The position numbers were made by a program, and so were the translations under genes. A stretch of 64,000 bases of DNA from Candidatus Accumulibacter regalis. Lineage in GTDB: Bacteria > Pseudomonadota > Gammaproteobacteria > Burkholderiales > Rhodocyclaceae. The notes under the pieces were generated by a model, which searched no databases, was not told the DNA's origin, and worked only from the letters and a program-made list of their open reading frames with translations. Shown one piece after another: positions 37,858 through 48,934 of the stretch. The DNA is taken from positions 1 to 64,000 of the forward strand of contig JEMY01000017.1 in the NCBI GenBank assembly GCA_000585075.1, given 5' to 3'. Every line of letters starts with the position of its first letter. Within the stretch, counting starts at the first letter, position 1.

Positions 37858-40440
37858 TTAGAGTTTCAAACGCTCCAGCAACTCGGTTTCCAGCTTGATG
37901 CGGCTGGCCGTCATGCCGAGGTCGCCGCCGCTGATCAGAAAGGTGTCCTCAACCCGTTCGCCGAGAGTGGAAATCTTTGCTGTGTGTAGATTAGCACCGT
38001 GTGCGGCCAAAGTCATGGCGATTGTGTACAGCAGGCCGGGGCGGTCGGCAGCGCTCACCGATAGCACGTAATGCGCGCCTTTCTCGTCCGGTTCGATGGT
38101 CACCAGCGGGTGTATCGGGAAGTGCTTTACCTGGCGCGAGATACGCCCGTTGCCTGGGCCCTCGGGCGGAGCAGGGCGACTCAGCCGTTCTTGCAGTTCG
38201 TGCTCGATGTAGCTGATCATCGCGCGATCGCTGCCAAGTTCGCCAAGGTTGAGCAGCATGAAGCTGTCCAGCGCGTAGCCGTGACGGGTGGTGTGGATCT
38301 TGGCGTCAACGATGGTGTAACCGGCGCGACCAAAAAAACCGACCAGGCGCGCGAAAAGGTCGGGTTGGTCCTGCGCGTAGATCATCACCTCCAGGCCTTC
38401 ACCCTGCGGGTTGATGCGCGCTTTGACGACCGCTTGTTCGACCACCGGCCGATAGTGCAGGGCGCGCGTATGCCAGGCCACTTCTTCCGCGGAGTGGCGC
38501 AGGAAGTACACGGTGTCGAGCTGTTTCCACAGGCGTTCGTGTACCGCGTCGGGAAGTGCAAAATAGCGCAGCAGGCGCAACGCCTCTTGCTGGCGTTCCT
38601 CGATCAGGCCCTGCCTGACGGGCGCTTCACCGCCGGCCAGCAGCGCCCGGCAGGTGCACCTGAACAGTTGCTCAAGGAGTTGGCCCTTCCAGCTGTTCCA
38701 GACTTTCGGGCTGGTGCCGCGAATATCGGCGACGGTGAATAGGTAGAGCGCAGTGAGATGGCGCGGGTCCTTTACCGTCGTCGCGAACGCGCCGATGACT
38801 TCGGGGTCTCCGATGTCCTGCTTCTGGGCGACGGTGGACATCAGCAGATGCTGCTCTACCAGCCAGACGATGAGTTGACTGTCGGCTGCAGCGAGGCCGT
38901 GGTCGGCGCAGAACCGGGCCGCATCAACGGCGCCGAGGCGCGAGTGGTCGCCCCCGCGTCCCTTGGCGATGTCGTGGAACAGGGCTGCGACGTAGAGCAC
39001 CCAGGGACGGCGAAAATCGCTCATCAACTCGCTGCACAGCGGATACTCGTGGGTGAACTCGTCGGCGAGAAAGCGTCGCAGGTTGCGCAGGACGCGCAGG
39101 ATGTGCTGGTCTACGGTATAGACGTGGAACAGATCGTGCTGCATCTGGCCGACGATCTTGCCGAAATTCGGCAGGTAGCGGCCGAGAATGCCGAACTGGT
39201 TCATGCGCCGGAGTTCATGCAGCACGCCGCGTCGCTGTTGCATGATCTCCAGAAAGCGTGCGCGATTGGCGGGATCGCGGCGGAACTCGTCGTTGATCAG
39301 CGTGCGCGCGTGCCACAGCGCGCGCAGTGTGCGTGCTGTCATGCCCTGCAGTGCTGGATTCTTTTCCATCAGCAGGAAGGCTTCGAGGATGGCTGCCGGT
39401 TCGCGGTGGAAGATCTGGTCATCCGCGACGTCGAGAAAGTCGTGCGTATTCTGGAAGCGTTCGTTGATTGGCTGCGGTGGTTGATCCGGCAGCGGCGATA
39501 TGGCGGCACCGATATTCAGGAGCAGGATGGTGTTGATCTGGGTGACTTCTTTCGCCGTCCGGTAGTACTTCTGCATCAGCAGTTCGCTGGCCCGCCGGGT
39601 TGCGGTTGCCCGGTAGCCAAGCTGCTCCGCGAGGGCGGTCTGGTAGTCGAAGAGAAGTCGATCTTCTCGGCGGCCGACATGAACGTGCAGACGGGTCCGC
39701 AACTGCTGCAGGAACTTGATGCTGCGTTGCAGCTGTGCTTCTTCTTCGTGGGTCAGGAAACCGTATCTCGCCAGTTCGGCCCACGTGGAACCGTAACCCG
39801 CCGCACTGGCAATCCACAGTATCGTCTGCAGGTCACGCAGCCCGCCCGGACCTTCCTTGCAGTTGGGTTCCAGGCTGTAGGGGGTATCGTCATAGCGCAG
39901 GTGGCGCTCGTCCTGTTCGCTACGTTTGGCTTCGAAAAAAGTGAGTGGATCAAGGACCTCTTCGAGTCCGGTCGAGAATTTCTCGAAGAGCTGGTTGCTG
40001 CCAATCAGCAGGCGCGCTTCGAGGAGCGCCGTCTGAATCGTGAGGTCGCTTGCCGCGGCCTGTGCGCACTCGTCGACGGTGCGCACGCTGGGGGCGATTT
40101 CCAGGCCGATGTCGTAGCAAAGGGTGACCGCCTGTTCCAGTTGCGTCGTCAAATTGCCGTCGGGCGGTGCGGGGAGCAGCAGCAGCAGGTCTACGTCCGA
40201 CGCTGGGTAGAGCTCGCCACGCCCGTAGCCACCGACGGCGAGCAGAGCCAGGGACGCCGGCAGGTGCAGCGATTGCCACAGGTCGCAGAGAACTTCATCG
40301 ATCAGAGCGCAACGCTCGTGCAACAGGTGCGGCGCGTCGCTGCTGGCGAGGTAGCGTTCGCGAATCGCTGCTTGACCCAGTTGCAGGCGTGAGCGGTAGT
40401 GCGCGACCAGCGCCAGCGGGTCGACGATATCAGCGTTCAC
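37858..40440 (-). CDS. glnD: Bifunctional uridylyltransferase / uridylyl-removing enzyme GlnD
   Basis: 860 residues. The nucleotidyltransferase domain has GGYGRGEL and SDVDLLL (70-87, Asp82 and Asp84). The HD domain has [12 protein letters not shown] (near residue 486), and two C-terminal ACT domains begin near residues 683 and 792. It uridylylates PII proteins when glutamine is low and removes UMP when glutamine is high. The GTG start at 40440 overlaps the map stop (GTGA), and VNADIVDPL matches the short N-terminus of the family; the longer frame is a shadow of map. Confidence 0.96.
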   Translation of the reverse strand: MNADIVDPLALVAHYRSRLQLGQAAIRERYLASSDAPHLLHERCALIDEVLCDLWQSLHLPASLALLAVGGYGRGELYPASDVDLLLLLPAPPDGNLTTQLEQAVTLCYDIGLEIAPSVRTVDECAQAAASDLTIQTALLEARLLIGSNQLFEKFSTGLEEVLDPLTFFEAKRSEQDERHLRYDDTPYSLEPNCKEGPGGLRDLQTILWIASAAGYGSTWAELARYGFLTHEEEAQLQRSIKFLQQLRTRLHVHVGRREDRLLFDYQTALAEQLGYRATATRRASELLMQKYYRTAKEVTQINTILLLNIGAAISPLPDQPPQPINERFQNTHDFLDVADDQIFHREPAAILEAFLLMEKNPALQGMTARTLRALWHARTLINDEFRRDPANRARFLEIMQQRRGVLHELRRMNQFGILGRYLPNFGKIVGQMQHDLFHVYTVDQHILRVLRNLRRFLADEFTHEYPLCSELMSDFRRPWVLYVAALFHDIAKGRGGDHSRLGAVDAARFCADHGLAAADSQLIVWLVEQHLLMSTVAQKQDIGDPEVIGAFATTVKDPRHLTALYLFTVADIRGTSPKVWNSWKGQLLEQLFRCTCRALLAGGEAPVRQGLIEERQQEALRLLRYFALPDAVHERLWKQLDTVYFLRHSAEEVAWHTRALHYRPVVEQAVVKARINPQGEGLEVMIYAQDQPDLFARLVGFFGRAGYTIVDAKIHTTRHGYALDSFMLLNLGELGSDRAMISYIEHELQERLSRPAPPEGPGNGRISRQVKHFPIHPLVTIEPDEKGAHYVLSVSAADRPGLLYTIAMTLAAHGANLHTAKISTLGERVEDTFLISGGDLGMTASRIKLETELLERLKL

Positions 40441-41249
40441 TGCCGATGCCCGGGGATTCCGTCGGGTGGCGGGCGCGTAGCCGCGGATACGGTGAGTACT
40501 TCGTAACCCGTTTCCGTCACCAGGATGGTGTGCTCCCATTGTGCGGACAGGCTGTGATCCTTGGTCACGATGGTCCAGCCATCGGCCATGGTCCTGATCG
40601 GCGCCTTGCCGGCATTGATCATCGGTTCGATGGTGAAAACCATTCCCGCCTGCAACTCGAGACCCGTGTGCGGGCGACCATAGTGAACGACCTGGGGTTC
40701 TTCGTGAAACTTGGCGCCAATGCCGTGACCACAGAACTCGCGGACGACCGAGTAGCCCGATTTTTCGGCCTGCTGCTGAATGGCATGGCCGATATCGCCG
40801 AGATGCGCGCCGGCGCGTACCTGCGCGATGCCGAGCCACAGGCATTCAAAGGTGATCTCGCACAGCCGCCGCGCCTGAACCGACGTTTCTCCAATCTGAA
40901 ACATGCGGCTGCTGTCACCGTGATAGCCGTCCTTGATTACCGTGACATCAAGATTGACGATGTCGCCGTTCTTCAGCTGGCGATCGCCGGGAACGCCGTG
41001 GCAAACCTGGTGGTTTACCGAGGTGCAGATCGACTTCGGATAGGGCTGGTAGCCCGGCGGAGCGTAGTTGAGTGGCGCCGGAATGCTGCCCTGAACATCG
41101 ACCATGTAGTCGTGGCAGAGGCGATCAAGCTCGCCGGTCGTGATTCCCGCTTTGAGGTACGGCGTGATGAAGTCGAGCACTTCGGCCGTGAGCCGGCCCG
41201 CGACGCGCATTTTTTCTATTTCCAGGGGAGTTTTCAGTGTGACGCTCAT
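40437..41249 (-). CDS. map: Methionine aminopeptidase type I
   Basis: 270 residues, the short type Ia form. Metal ligands sit in the expected blocks: [19 protein letters not shown] (two Asp), GHGIG (His), FTIEPMI (Glu) and a final Glu near [12 protein letters not shown]. It removes the initiator Met from new proteins. It diverges from rpsB, the usual arrangement in proteobacteria, and is coupled to glnD by a 4-bp overlap. Confidence 0.96.
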   Translation of the reverse strand: MSVTLKTPLEIEKMRVAGRLTAEVLDFITPYLKAGITTGELDRLCHDYMVDVQGSIPAPLNYAPPGYQPYPKSICTSVNHQVCHGVPGDRQLKNGDIVNLDVTVIKDGYHGDSSRMFQIGETSVQARRLCEITFECLWLGIAQVRAGAHLGDIGHAIQQQAEKSGYSVVREFCGHGIGAKFHEEPQVVHYGRPHTGLELQAGMVFTIEPMINAGKAPIRTMADGWTIVTKDHSLSAQWEHTILVTETGYEVLTVSAATRPPPDGIPGHRQ

Positions 41250-41604
41250 GCGTTTTGGTCGCCGCCAAGTGTAAGAGGAGCAAGGATAAAGGAAGCCACC
41301 CGCTTAGGCAATTTGCCGAGCGCTGACCGTGCGGCGTGAACTTCTCGTCGGCGTGGCAGATCCGCGACCGGCGAACGACCTACGACGTCAATTGAACTAC
41401 AGGTGCCATTGATGGTAGTATCGCCCGGTTTTGCTGGCTGCGGTCAGCAAGGCAGGAAGGCGTGCCGCTGTGCTACGCCGGGTGTGCCGACCGCGGCACG
41501 CTTCATTTCGCACATTCGCCTGTTCAAGGGTGTCTGCCAACACAACACGGCAGGCTGTAGCTGGGCGAATGGTGGTCCAACCCTGATAGTGAGAGTAAAA
41601 ACAT
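41250..41604 (+). other. Divergent map / rpsB intergenic region with long rpsB leader
   Basis: No gene is supported. It carries the rpsB promoter candidate (41392-41421) and a leader of about 175 bases. The leader has several GC-rich inverted stretches and could hold the S2 autoregulatory structure known from rpsB leaders; I cannot assign it without folding. Confidence 0.45.
41392..41421 (+). promoter_or_regulatory. Putative rpsB-tsf promoter
   Basis: TTGAAC (41392-41397), an 18-bp spacer and TAGTAT (41416-41421). It would give a leader of about 175 bases before rpsB. Confidence 0.45.
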
Positions 41605-42348
41605 ATGTCTACAACGATGCGTCAGATGCTCGAGGCCGGCGTTCACTTCGGCCACCAGACACGATTCTGGAACCCCAAGATGGCGCCCTACATATTTGGC
41701 GCCCGCAACAAGATCCATATCGTCAACCTGGAAAGGACGCTGGCCAAGTACAACGAAGCCATGACTTTCGTTCGCAAGCTGTCCGCGAACAAGGGCAACA
41801 TTCTGTTTGTCGGGACCAAGCGCCAGGCGCGCGAAATTATGGCCGAGGAAGCCTCTCGTTGCACTTCGCCGTACGTTGACCAGCGATGGTTGGGTGGAAT
41901 GCTGACCAACTTCAAGACGATCAAGCAGTCGATCAAGCGCCTCAAAGAGATGGAAGGCATGGTCGAAGATGGTTCTCTGGAGCGCCTGGGCAAGAAAGAG
42001 GCACTGATGACCACGCGCGAACTGGACAAGATGCTCAAGTCCATCGGTGGTATCAAGGATATGGCGACCTTGCCCGATGCGCTGTTCGTGATTGACGTCG
42101 GCTACCACAAGATCGCCATAACCGAGGCCAGCAAGCTGGGTATTCCGGTGGTGGCGGTTGTCGATACCAACCATTCGCCGGACGGTGTCGACTACGTCAT
42201 CCCGGGTAACGATGATTCTTCGCGCGCCATCCGTCTGTACGCGCGCGGTGTCGCCGATGCCGTTCTTGAGGGGCGCAGCCAGTTTGTCGAGGAGATCATC
42301 GAAGCGGTTTCTGGCGATGAGTTCATTGAAGAGGCCAGCGACGACTGA
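41605..42348 (+). CDS. rpsB: 30S ribosomal protein S2
   Basis: 247 residues, normal length. It starts [26 protein letters not shown] and has the family segment [28 protein letters not shown] precedes the ATG. It begins the rpsB-tsf-pyrH-frr block. Confidence 0.99.
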   Translation: MSTTMRQMLEAGVHFGHQTRFWNPKMAPYIFGARNKIHIVNLERTLAKYNEAMTFVRKLSANKGNILFVGTKRQAREIMAEEASRCTSPYVDQRWLGGMLTNFKTIKQSIKRLKEMEGMVEDGSLERLGKKEALMTTRELDKMLKSIGGIKDMATLPDALFVIDVGYHKIAITEASKLGIPVVAVVDTNHSPDGVDYVIPGNDDSSRAIRLYARGVADAVLEGRSQFVEEIIEAVSGDEFIEEASDD

Positions 42349-42419
42349 TCGTCGCCTGCTGCGGCCGTGCGGCGTGCTGTCGCCCCCGGCCTGTTTGTCC
42401 TGAACTGTTCAGTGAGGCG

Positions 42420-42438
42420 CGGCCGGCACTTCCGGCCG
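42420..42438 (+). promoter_or_regulatory. Hairpin between rpsB and tsf
   Basis: A 7-bp perfect stem CGGCCGG / CCGGCCG with a 5-base loop, without a T run, 22 bp before the tsf ATG. Preceded by a smaller CTGAA/TTCAG stem. It may set the ratio of S2 to EF-Ts or mask the tsf start region; it is not a classical terminator. Confidence 0.4.
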
Positions 42439-42459
42439 TGTCCACAAGTGGAGATTGCA

Positions 42460-43353
42460 ATGGCGGAAATTACCGCAAGTATGGTGAAAGAGTTGCGCGA
42501 GAGAACCGACGCGCCGATGATGGAGTGCAAACGGGCGCTGACCGAGGCTGCTGGTGACCTTGGCAAGGCTGAAGAAATTCTGCGCGTCAAGCTTGGTTCG
42601 AAAGCGAGCAAGGCCGCAAGTCGAATTACCGCCGAGGGTGTGGTGGCAGTTTATCTGTCGGACGACGGCAAGGTTGGTGTTCTGATCGAAGTCAATTCTG
42701 AGACCGATTTCGTCGCCAAGAACGACGAGTTTCTGAAACTCGCCAGCGATAGTGCGGCGCTGGTCGCCAGCCACGACCCGGCCGACGTGGCTGCCTTGTC
42801 GGCCTTGCCGCTGGGTGACGGGACCGTCGAGTCGACGCGTACTGCCTTGGTCGGAAAAATTGGCGAAAACATGTCGATTCGGCGCTTCGTGCGCATGCAG
42901 GCCAAGGGCAGGCTCGCTACCTACATTCATGGTGGCGCCAAGATCGGCGTCCTGCTCGATTTTCAGGGTGGTGACGAGCAACTGGGCAAGGATCTGGCCA
43001 TGCAGATCGCTGCCGGCAAGCCGAAGGCGCTGGATTCGACGGGGGTCGCCGCTGATCTGATCGAGAGCGAGCGGCGCATCGCTATCGAAAAAGCAAAAGA
43101 AGCCGGCAAGCCGGAAGCGATGCTGGAAAAAATTGCCGAGGGCACGGTGCAGAAATTCCTCAATGAGGTGACCCTGCTTGGCCAGGTCTTTGTCAAGGCC
43201 GAAGACGGCAAGCAGACGATCGCCCAGTTACTCAAGGCCAAAGGGGCATCGGTTGAGGGTTTCACGCTGTTTGTCGTTGGCGAAGGCATTGCCAAGAGGA
43301 GCAACGATTTCGCGGCCGAGGTGGCTGCCCAGGCCGCTGCGGCCCAGAAGTAA
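42460..43353 (+). CDS. tsf: Elongation factor Ts
   Basis: 297 residues: an N-terminal UBA-like domain ([22 protein letters not shown]), the core with [12 protein letters not shown] that contacts EF-Tu and the dimerisation region. The ATG at 42460 follows GGAG. It catalyses GDP release from EF-Tu. Confidence 0.98.
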   Translation: MAEITASMVKELRERTDAPMMECKRALTEAAGDLGKAEEILRVKLGSKASKAASRITAEGVVAVYLSDDGKVGVLIEVNSETDFVAKNDEFLKLASDSAALVASHDPADVAALSALPLGDGTVESTRTALVGKIGENMSIRRFVRMQAKGRLATYIHGGAKIGVLLDFQGGDEQLGKDLAMQIAAGKPKALDSTGVAADLIESERRIAIEKAKEAGKPEAMLEKIAEGTVQKFLNEVTLLGQVFVKAEDGKQTIAQLLKAKGASVEGFTLFVVGEGIAKRSNDFAAEVAAQAAAAQK

Positions 43354-43394
43354 GCGAAGACCCGTCGCCACACCGACCATGGAGCTAGACGCCA

Positions 43395-44140
43395 ATGTCC
43401 AATAAATCGCCAAGATACAAGCGCATCCTGCTCAAACTCTCCGGTGAGGCCCTCATGGGCTCTGATGCTTACGGCATCAACCGGCAGACGATTTCCGGAA
43501 TCGTTGCTGAAATCAAGGTGATCGTCGACATGGGCGTTCAGGTCGGCGTGGTGATCGGCGGGGGCAACATCTTTCGCTCGGCGGGGGCAACATCTTTCGC
43601 GGTGTTGCCCCCGCCGCGTCGGGCATGGACCGGGCTCAGGCAGACTACATGGGGATGCTGGCGACGGTGATGAACGGCTTGGCCCTGCACGATGCCATGC
43701 GCTCAGCCGGAATGGCCTCGCGCGTTCAGTCGGCACTGAACATTGAGCAGGTCGTCGAGCCGTACATCCGTGCCAAGGCCATTCGCTACCTGGAACAGGG
43801 TCGGACGGTGATCTTTTCCGGTGGGACGGGAAACCCCTTCTTCACGACCGATACGGCCGCCGCCTTGCGTGGTGCAGAAATCGGTGCTGAAATCGTGCTT
43901 AAGGCGACCAAGGTAGATGGCATCTACTCGGCAGACCCGAAGAAGGATCCCCTGGCCATTCGCTACGACCGGATCAGCTTCGACGAGGCGATTGCCCAGA
44001 ATCTGGCGGTGATGGATGCCACTGCTTTCGCGCTCTGTCGAGACCAGAAGTTGCCGATCAACGTCTTCTCGATTTTCAAGAAGGGCGCTTTGCAGCGGGT
44101 TACGATGGGCGAGCATGAAGGCACCCTGGTGTATTGCTGA
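43395..44140 (+). pseudogene. pyrH: UMP kinase gene with a frameshifting 23-bp tandem duplication
   Basis: The first frame from the ATG at 43395 gives a perfect PyrH N-terminus ([13 protein letters not shown], then [11 protein letters not shown]). It then leaves frame and stops at 43670 as a 91-residue product. The remainder ([19 protein letters not shown] onwards to 44140) continues in another frame. A 23-bp direct duplication (43555-43577 and 43578-43600) causes the shift. Removing one copy restores [20 protein letters not shown] and a 240-residue enzyme of normal length. PyrH is normally essential, so an assembly or sequencing error, or a mixed population, is more likely than true loss. 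Confidence 0.9.
43555..43600 (+). repeat. Perfect 23-bp tandem direct repeat inside pyrH
   Basis: Two identical, abutting 23-bp units (43555-43577, 43578-43600), each beginning TCGGCGGGGGC and ending TTTCGC. It lies in the sequence for the GGGNIFR motif. The unit length is not a multiple of three. Confidence 0.97.
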
Positions 44141-44151
44141 CGGAGACCAAG

Positions 44152-44712
44152 ATGTCCATAGCAGATGTAAAAAAGGCTACAGAGAAGAAGATGCAGAAGT
44201 CCCTGGACGCGCTCCGGGTGGACCTCGCCAAGGTGCGCACCGGGCGTGCTCATATTGGGCTACTCGACCACGTCCAGGTCGAATACTATGGTTCGATGGT
44301 GCCGATCAATACTGTCGCCAACGTGACCTTGATCGATGCCCGTGCGCTAGGGGTTCAGGCCTGGGAGAAAGGCATGGCGGCGAAGGTCGAGAAGGCCATT
44401 CGTGACTGTGACCTGGGGCTCAATCCGTCGTCGCAAGGGGATCTGATCCGGGTGCCGATGCCGGCGCTGACCGAGGATCGGCGGCGCGACTTGATCAAGG
44501 TGGTGAAAGCCGAGGCCGAAGGTGCCAAGGTGGCGATTCGCAATTTGCGGCGGGACGCCATTGCAACACTGAAAGAAATGCTCAAGAACAAGGAGTGCTC
44601 CGAAGATGAAGAGCACCGCGCTCAGGACGACATTCAGAAACTCACCGACCGTCACGTTGCGGAAATCGATCAGCAACTCAGCCACAAGGAAACCGAGTTG
44701 ATGGCTATCTAG
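44152..44712 (+). CDS. frr: Ribosome recycling factor
   Basis: 186 residues with a three-helix-bundle/beta domain typical of [19 protein letters not shown] near the N-terminus and [16 protein letters not shown]. The start at 44152 ([14 protein letters not shown]) is preferred over an in-frame upstream codon, with GGAGA just upstream. It splits post-termination complexes with EF-G. Confidence 0.98.
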   Translation: MSIADVKKATEKKMQKSLDALRVDLAKVRTGRAHIGLLDHVQVEYYGSMVPINTVANVTLIDARALGVQAWEKGMAAKVEKAIRDCDLGLNPSSQGDLIRVPMPALTEDRRRDLIKVVKAEAEGAKVAIRNLRRDAIATLKEMLKNKECSEDEEHRAQDDIQKLTDRHVAEIDQQLSHKETELMAI

Positions 44713-44734
44713 GGCTAGGGGACCAGTTATAGCA

Positions 44735-45532
44735 ATGGCACTTTTCGCCAGTTCCACTCGCGGAGTTCCGGCAACTTCGGCGGTGCCGCGGCATGTGGCG
44801 ATCATCATGGACGGCAATGGGCGATGGGCCAGGAAGCGTCTGTTGCCGCGCTTTGCGGGCCATCATCGTGGCGTCGAAACCGTGCGTGCGACGGTCAAGA
44901 CCTGTCTTGAGCGGGGTGTCGAGTTTCTGACCCTATTTGCATTCAGCTCGGAGAACTGGCGTCGTCCGCAAGAGGAAGTTTCCCTCTTGATGCAGCTCTT
45001 CGTAAGGGCGCTGAAGGATGAAGTCAGCAAGCTGCATCGCAACGGCGTTCGCCTGCGGGTGGTCGGCGATCTGTCACGCTTCGATGTGGACCTGCAGGCG
45101 CTAATCCGCAGCTCCGAGGAGCGGACGGCAGGCAACACTCGGCTGATCCTGACCGTGGCTGCGAACTACGGCGGGCGCTGGGACATTCTTCAGGCCGTCA
45201 ACCGCATGGTGCTTAGTGAGCCGGAAAAGATTGGCGAGTGGGCCGAGAGCGATCTCGCGCCACACCTGGCGATGAGCTACGCGCCGGAGCCCGATCTGTT
45301 CATCCGCACGGGTGGCGAACAGCGGATCAGCAATTTCCTGCTCTGGCAGCTGGCCTATTCCGAGTTCTACTTCACCGAAATGCTCTGGCCGGAGTTTGAT
45401 GCAGCCGCTTTCGATGCCGCGCTGGCGTCTTTTCAGAAGCGCGAACGCCGTTTCGGACGAACCAGCGAGCAACTGGTTGACGGTTCTCCGGCGACCAGTG
45501 CAGCAGCGACGGGCCGGCGTATAGATGCTTAG
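44735..45532 (+). CDS. uppS: Undecaprenyl diphosphate synthase
   Basis: 265 residues of the cis-prenyltransferase family. Asp26 in [13 protein letters not shown] is the Mg ligand, followed by [11 protein letters not shown] and a late [19 protein letters not shown]. It makes the C55 lipid carrier for peptidoglycan and LPS. Its end overlaps the cdsA start by 8 bp. Confidence 0.98.
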   Translation: MALFASSTRGVPATSAVPRHVAIIMDGNGRWARKRLLPRFAGHHRGVETVRATVKTCLERGVEFLTLFAFSSENWRRPQEEVSLLMQLFVRALKDEVSKLHRNGVRLRVVGDLSRFDVDLQALIRSSEERTAGNTRLILTVAANYGGRWDILQAVNRMVLSEPEKIGEWAESDLAPHLAMSYAPEPDLFIRTGGEQRISNFLLWQLAYSEFYFTEMLWPEFDAAAFDAALASFQKRERRFGRTSEQLVDGSPATSAAATGRRIDA

Positions 45533-46364
45533 GACGCGGGTAATCACCGCGGTCGTCCTGTTCGCCGCTTTCTTTACCGCCCTTTTCTACCTGCCGCCCG
45601 CGGGTTGGCTGGTCTTCGTCACGGCGATAGCCGCCGTCGCCGCCTGGGAGTGGGGGGCGTTGATGCGCCTTGCTGCGGTCGCACGGATCGCGCTTGGGGT
45701 TCTGGTCGTCGCGCTGTGCGCCTTGCTGAGTGCCGTCGAACCGGCTGCTGTCGGGCTTGGCGCGGGTTTTTCGCAGCCGGCAGCGTGGCGTCTGGGTGCC
45801 TTCCTCTATTTGCCCGCGGCCGCTTTCTGGCTCCTCGCGGTACCGATCTGGCTGGGCCGCCGTTGGCTTTTGTCGAACGCGCTGCTTGGCCTGCTGACCG
45901 GCATGGTCTTGATCCTGCCGACGTGGCTGGCCCTGGTGCAGCTAAGGCAAGCGGGGGCGCTGGCCTTGCTGGCGATCATGGTCGTCGTCTGGCTGGCGGA
46001 CATTGGTGCCTACTTTGCCGGTCGCCGTTTCGGGAAACACAAGCTGGCGCCCAATATCAGCCCGGGAAAAACCTGGGAGGGGGCCGTTGGCGGTGGCATC
46101 GCAGTCCTCGCGTATGGCTTTCTGTTGTCGTCGAAACTGCCGGTGGCGCTGGCCGAGAAGCCATTTCTGCTGCTCGTGGTACTCGTCGCTCTGACCTCGA
46201 TCAGCGTCGTCGGCGATCTCTTTGAGTCCTTGCTCAAACGCCAGGCAGGCCTGAAAGATAGCAGTAACGTCTTGCCCGGGCATGGGGGGGTTCTTGATCG
46301 TATCGACAGTCTCACTTCGACGCTGCCACTGGTTGCCCTGGTCTGGCTGGTGACTTTTCCATGA
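45525..46364 (+). CDS. cdsA: Phosphatidate cytidylyltransferase
   Basis: 279 residues with about eight membrane segments. The C-terminal CDS signature is complete ([20 protein letters not shown], then LDRIDSL). It makes CDP-diacylglycerol for phospholipids. ATG at 45525 lies inside uppS; its stop overlaps dxr by ATGA. Confidence 0.97.
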   Translation: MLRTRVITAVVLFAAFFTALFYLPPAGWLVFVTAIAAVAAWEWGALMRLAAVARIALGVLVVALCALLSAVEPAAVGLGAGFSQPAAWRLGAFLYLPAAAFWLLAVPIWLGRRWLLSNALLGLLTGMVLILPTWLALVQLRQAGALALLAIMVVVWLADIGAYFAGRRFGKHKLAPNISPGKTWEGAVGGGIAVLAYGFLLSSKLPVALAEKPFLLLVVLVALTSISVVGDLFESLLKRQAGLKDSSNVLPGHGGVLDRIDSLTSTLPLVALVWLVTFP

Positions 46365-47566
46365 ATGCGGGCAGCGCCGTGCAACGCTTGACGATCCTCG
46401 GATCGACCGGGTCGATCGGGGTCAATACCCTGGACGTCGTTCGTCGCCATCCGCAGCGCTATCAAATTGTGGCCCTGTGTGCGCATCGGCAGATCGATCG
46501 CCTGTTCGAGCAGTGCGTCGAGTTTGAGCCGCGCCATGCCGTTGTCGGCGAGGCCGCCCTGGCTGCCGAACTCGCGGCGCGCTTGCTCGCCGTCGGCTCC
46601 AGGACCGAGGTTGGCTACGGCCCTGATGCGCTGTTGCGCATGGCGGCGCTGCCCGAGGTTGACACCGTCATGGCGGCCATCGTCGGTGCGGCCGGCTTGC
46701 CGCCGACCTTGGCAGCGGCCGTCGCCGGCAAGAAGATTCTGCTCGCCAACAAGGAAGCATTGGTCATGGCTGGCGCGGTTTTCATGCGCGCCATTCGTCA
46801 GAGTGCTTCCATCCTGTTGCCGATCGATAGCGAGCACAATGCGATCTTTCAGTCGTTGCCGAGTGGTTATTCGGGTGATCCTGACGACGGCGGGGTGCTG
46901 GGTCTGTATCTCACGGCCTCGGGCGGTCCGTTTCGTCTGACGCCGGTCGCTGACCTTGCTTCGGTCAGTCCGGAGCAGGCCTGTGCGCATCCGAACTGGG
47001 TGATGGGACGGAAGATTTCGGTGGACTCGGCGACGATGATGAACAAGGGTCTCGAGGTGATCGAGGCGCATTGGCTGTTCAACGTCCCGGCCGAGCGCAT
47101 CGAAGTGGTGATCCACCCGGAAAGCATTGTCCATTCGCTGGTTCAGTATGCTGACGGCTCGGTGATTGCCGAACTGGGCAATCCGGACATGCGTACGCCG
47201 ATCGCGCATGCGCTGGCCTACCCGCAGCGTATTGCTGCCGGTGTCGAACCGCTGGACCTGTTCAAGGTGGCGGCGCTGCATTTCGAGCGCCCCGACTTGC
47301 AGCGCTTTCCCTGCCTTGCCCTTGCCTATCGTGCGCTCAAGGAGGGCGGTTGCGCGCCAACGACGCTGAATGCGGCCAACGAAGTAGCGGTCGAGGCTTT
47401 CCTCGACGGGCGCATCGGCTTCACGGCAATTCCCCGGGTGATTGCCGGCGCCATGGACGAGTTGCCGGCAAGCTGCGTGCCAGGCTCGCTGGCCGAAGTC
47501 CTGGCCGCCGATCGAATGGCACGCATCGCCGCCGAGCAGTTGGTCGTCGTGCTAGGCCGTCAATGA
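46361..47566 (+). CDS. dxr: 1-deoxy-D-xylulose-5-phosphate reductoisomerase
   Basis: 401 residues: NADPH-binding [18 protein letters not shown] at the N-terminus, catalytic blocks [13 protein letters not shown] and SGGPFR, and [19 protein letters not shown]-like sequence ([18 protein letters not shown]). It commits carbon to the MEP isoprenoid pathway, upstream of uppS in the pathway. ATGA overlaps at both ends. Confidence 0.98.
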   Translation: MNAGSAVQRLTILGSTGSIGVNTLDVVRRHPQRYQIVALCAHRQIDRLFEQCVEFEPRHAVVGEAALAAELAARLLAVGSRTEVGYGPDALLRMAALPEVDTVMAAIVGAAGLPPTLAAAVAGKKILLANKEALVMAGAVFMRAIRQSASILLPIDSEHNAIFQSLPSGYSGDPDDGGVLGLYLTASGGPFRLTPVADLASVSPEQACAHPNWVMGRKISVDSATMMNKGLEVIEAHWLFNVPAERIEVVIHPESIVHSLVQYADGSVIAELGNPDMRTPIAHALAYPQRIAAGVEPLDLFKVAALHFERPDLQRFPCLALAYRALKEGGCAPTTLNAANEVAVEAFLDGRIGFTAIPRVIAGAMDELPASCVPGSLAEVLAADRMARIAAEQLVVVLGRQ

Positions 47567-48930
47567 GTGGCTTTCTGTACTACCTGGCGGCGTTTGCCCT
47601 GGTCCTCGGAATTCTGGTCGTGGTGCATGAGTTCGGCCACTATCTCGTCGCCCGTTGGGTCGGCGTCAAGGTGCTGCGTTTCTCGGTCGGTTTCGGCCGG
47701 CCGCTGTGGTCGAAGCGCTTGGGGGCGGACGGCACCGAGTGGGCGATTGCCGCCTTTCCGCTGGGCGGTTATGTCAAGATGGTCGACGAGCGCGAAGGCG
47801 AGGTTGCTGTCGAAGACTTGCCGCGCAGCTTCAACCGGCAGCCGGTGCTGTCGCGAATTCTCGTCGTTGCAGCGGGACCCGCAGCCAACTTCCTGCTCGC
47901 TATCGTGCTCTATTGGGGACTCTTCTGGCACGGTACCGAGGAGTTCAAGCCACTGCTGGGAGCGCCGGTGGCGGCCAGTGCTGCCGCTGCAGCCGGACTG
48001 GAAGACGGCGAGTTGGTGCTCAAGGTCGCCGGGGAAAAGGTTCAGACCTGGCAGGACATGCGTTGGTTGTTGCTGCAGCGGGCGGTCGATCAGGACCTGA
48101 TCGACCTTGAAGTGATCAATGCCCGCAACGAGATCAGCATCCGTCGTCTCGACGTGTCGCCCGTCCGGCAATCGGGCTGGGACGGTGACGCCCTGGCACG
48201 CCTCGGTTTGGGCCTCTACCGTCCGCAACTGCCCGCGGTTTTCGGCACGATCAGTGGCAACAGCGCTGCAGCCGACGCCGGTTTGCGTTCCGGAGACACG
48301 GTGCTGGGTGTTGATGGCCAGGCCATCGACAGCTGGGCAGACTTCGTGCGCATCGTGCGCCGCTCGCCGGGGAAGCCTCTTGCGCTCGATCTTCTGCGTG
48401 ACGGCAAGCAAATGGCGATCACCGTGACCCCGGCCGCGGTCGACGAACAGGGGAAGGAGATCGGCCGCATTGGCGTCGCCGTCAGCGATGGCGACCGGTC
48501 GCACGCCGCGCTGATGGTCACCGTCAGCTACGGCCCTCTCGTGGCATTGACCAAGGCGGTCGTGGAGACTTGGGAGAAGTCGACCTTCACCCTGTTGATG
48601 ATCGGCAAGATGATCACTGGCGAAGTATCGTGGCGAAATATCAGCGGCCCGGTGACCATTGCTGACTACGCCGGCCGCTCGGCGAGGCTGGGGCTGGACT
48701 ACTACATCAAGTTCCTGGCGCTGGTCAGCATCAGCCTCGGCGTCCTGAATCTATTGCCAATCCCGATTCTGGATGGGGGCCATTTGTTGTATTATCTCGT
48801 CGAAATCATCAAGCGTGGGCCAGTTTCCGAGCGCAGCATGGAAGTCGGTCAGAAGATCGGCATGGCGCTCCTGTTCATGTTGATGGCTTTCGCTTTCTAC
48901 AACGATATCAATCGACTGTTTTCCGGCTGA
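47563..48930 (+). CDS. rseP: Site-2 protease RseP
   Basis: 455 residues. The zinc motif is HEFGH (His22, Glu23, His26) in the first membrane segment; two PDZ domains lie near residues 115-290; the third metal ligand is in [13 protein letters not shown] near the C-terminus. It cleaves anti-sigma factor RseA and leftover signal peptides. Its place between dxr and bamA is the usual one. Confidence 0.97.
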   Translation: MSGFLYYLAAFALVLGILVVVHEFGHYLVARWVGVKVLRFSVGFGRPLWSKRLGADGTEWAIAAFPLGGYVKMVDEREGEVAVEDLPRSFNRQPVLSRILVVAAGPAANFLLAIVLYWGLFWHGTEEFKPLLGAPVAASAAAAAGLEDGELVLKVAGEKVQTWQDMRWLLLQRAVDQDLIDLEVINARNEISIRRLDVSPVRQSGWDGDALARLGLGLYRPQLPAVFGTISGNSAAADAGLRSGDTVLGVDGQAIDSWADFVRIVRRSPGKPLALDLLRDGKQMAITVTPAAVDEQGKEIGRIGVAVSDGDRSHAALMVTVSYGPLVALTKAVVETWEKSTFTLLMIGKMITGEVSWRNISGPVTIADYAGRSARLGLDYYIKFLALVSISLGVLNLLPIPILDGGHLLYYLVEIIKRGPVSERSMEVGQKIGMALLFMLMAFAFYNDINRLFSG

Positions 48931-48934
48931 ACTC

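Noticed and set aside
37699-37989. Plus-strand ORF of 96 codons overlapping the end of glnD
   Set aside because: It has no ribosome binding site, runs antisense into glnD and has no recognisable protein features.
38758-40392. Long plus-strand ORF (544 codons) antisense to glnD
   Set aside because: The codons mirror glnD in a high-GC genome; it has no motif or start signal. A shadow frame.
37858-40845. Longer GlnD frame starting at 40845
   Set aside because: The extra 135 residues are a shadow of map; the GTG at 40440 overlapping the map stop gives the normal GlnD N-terminus.
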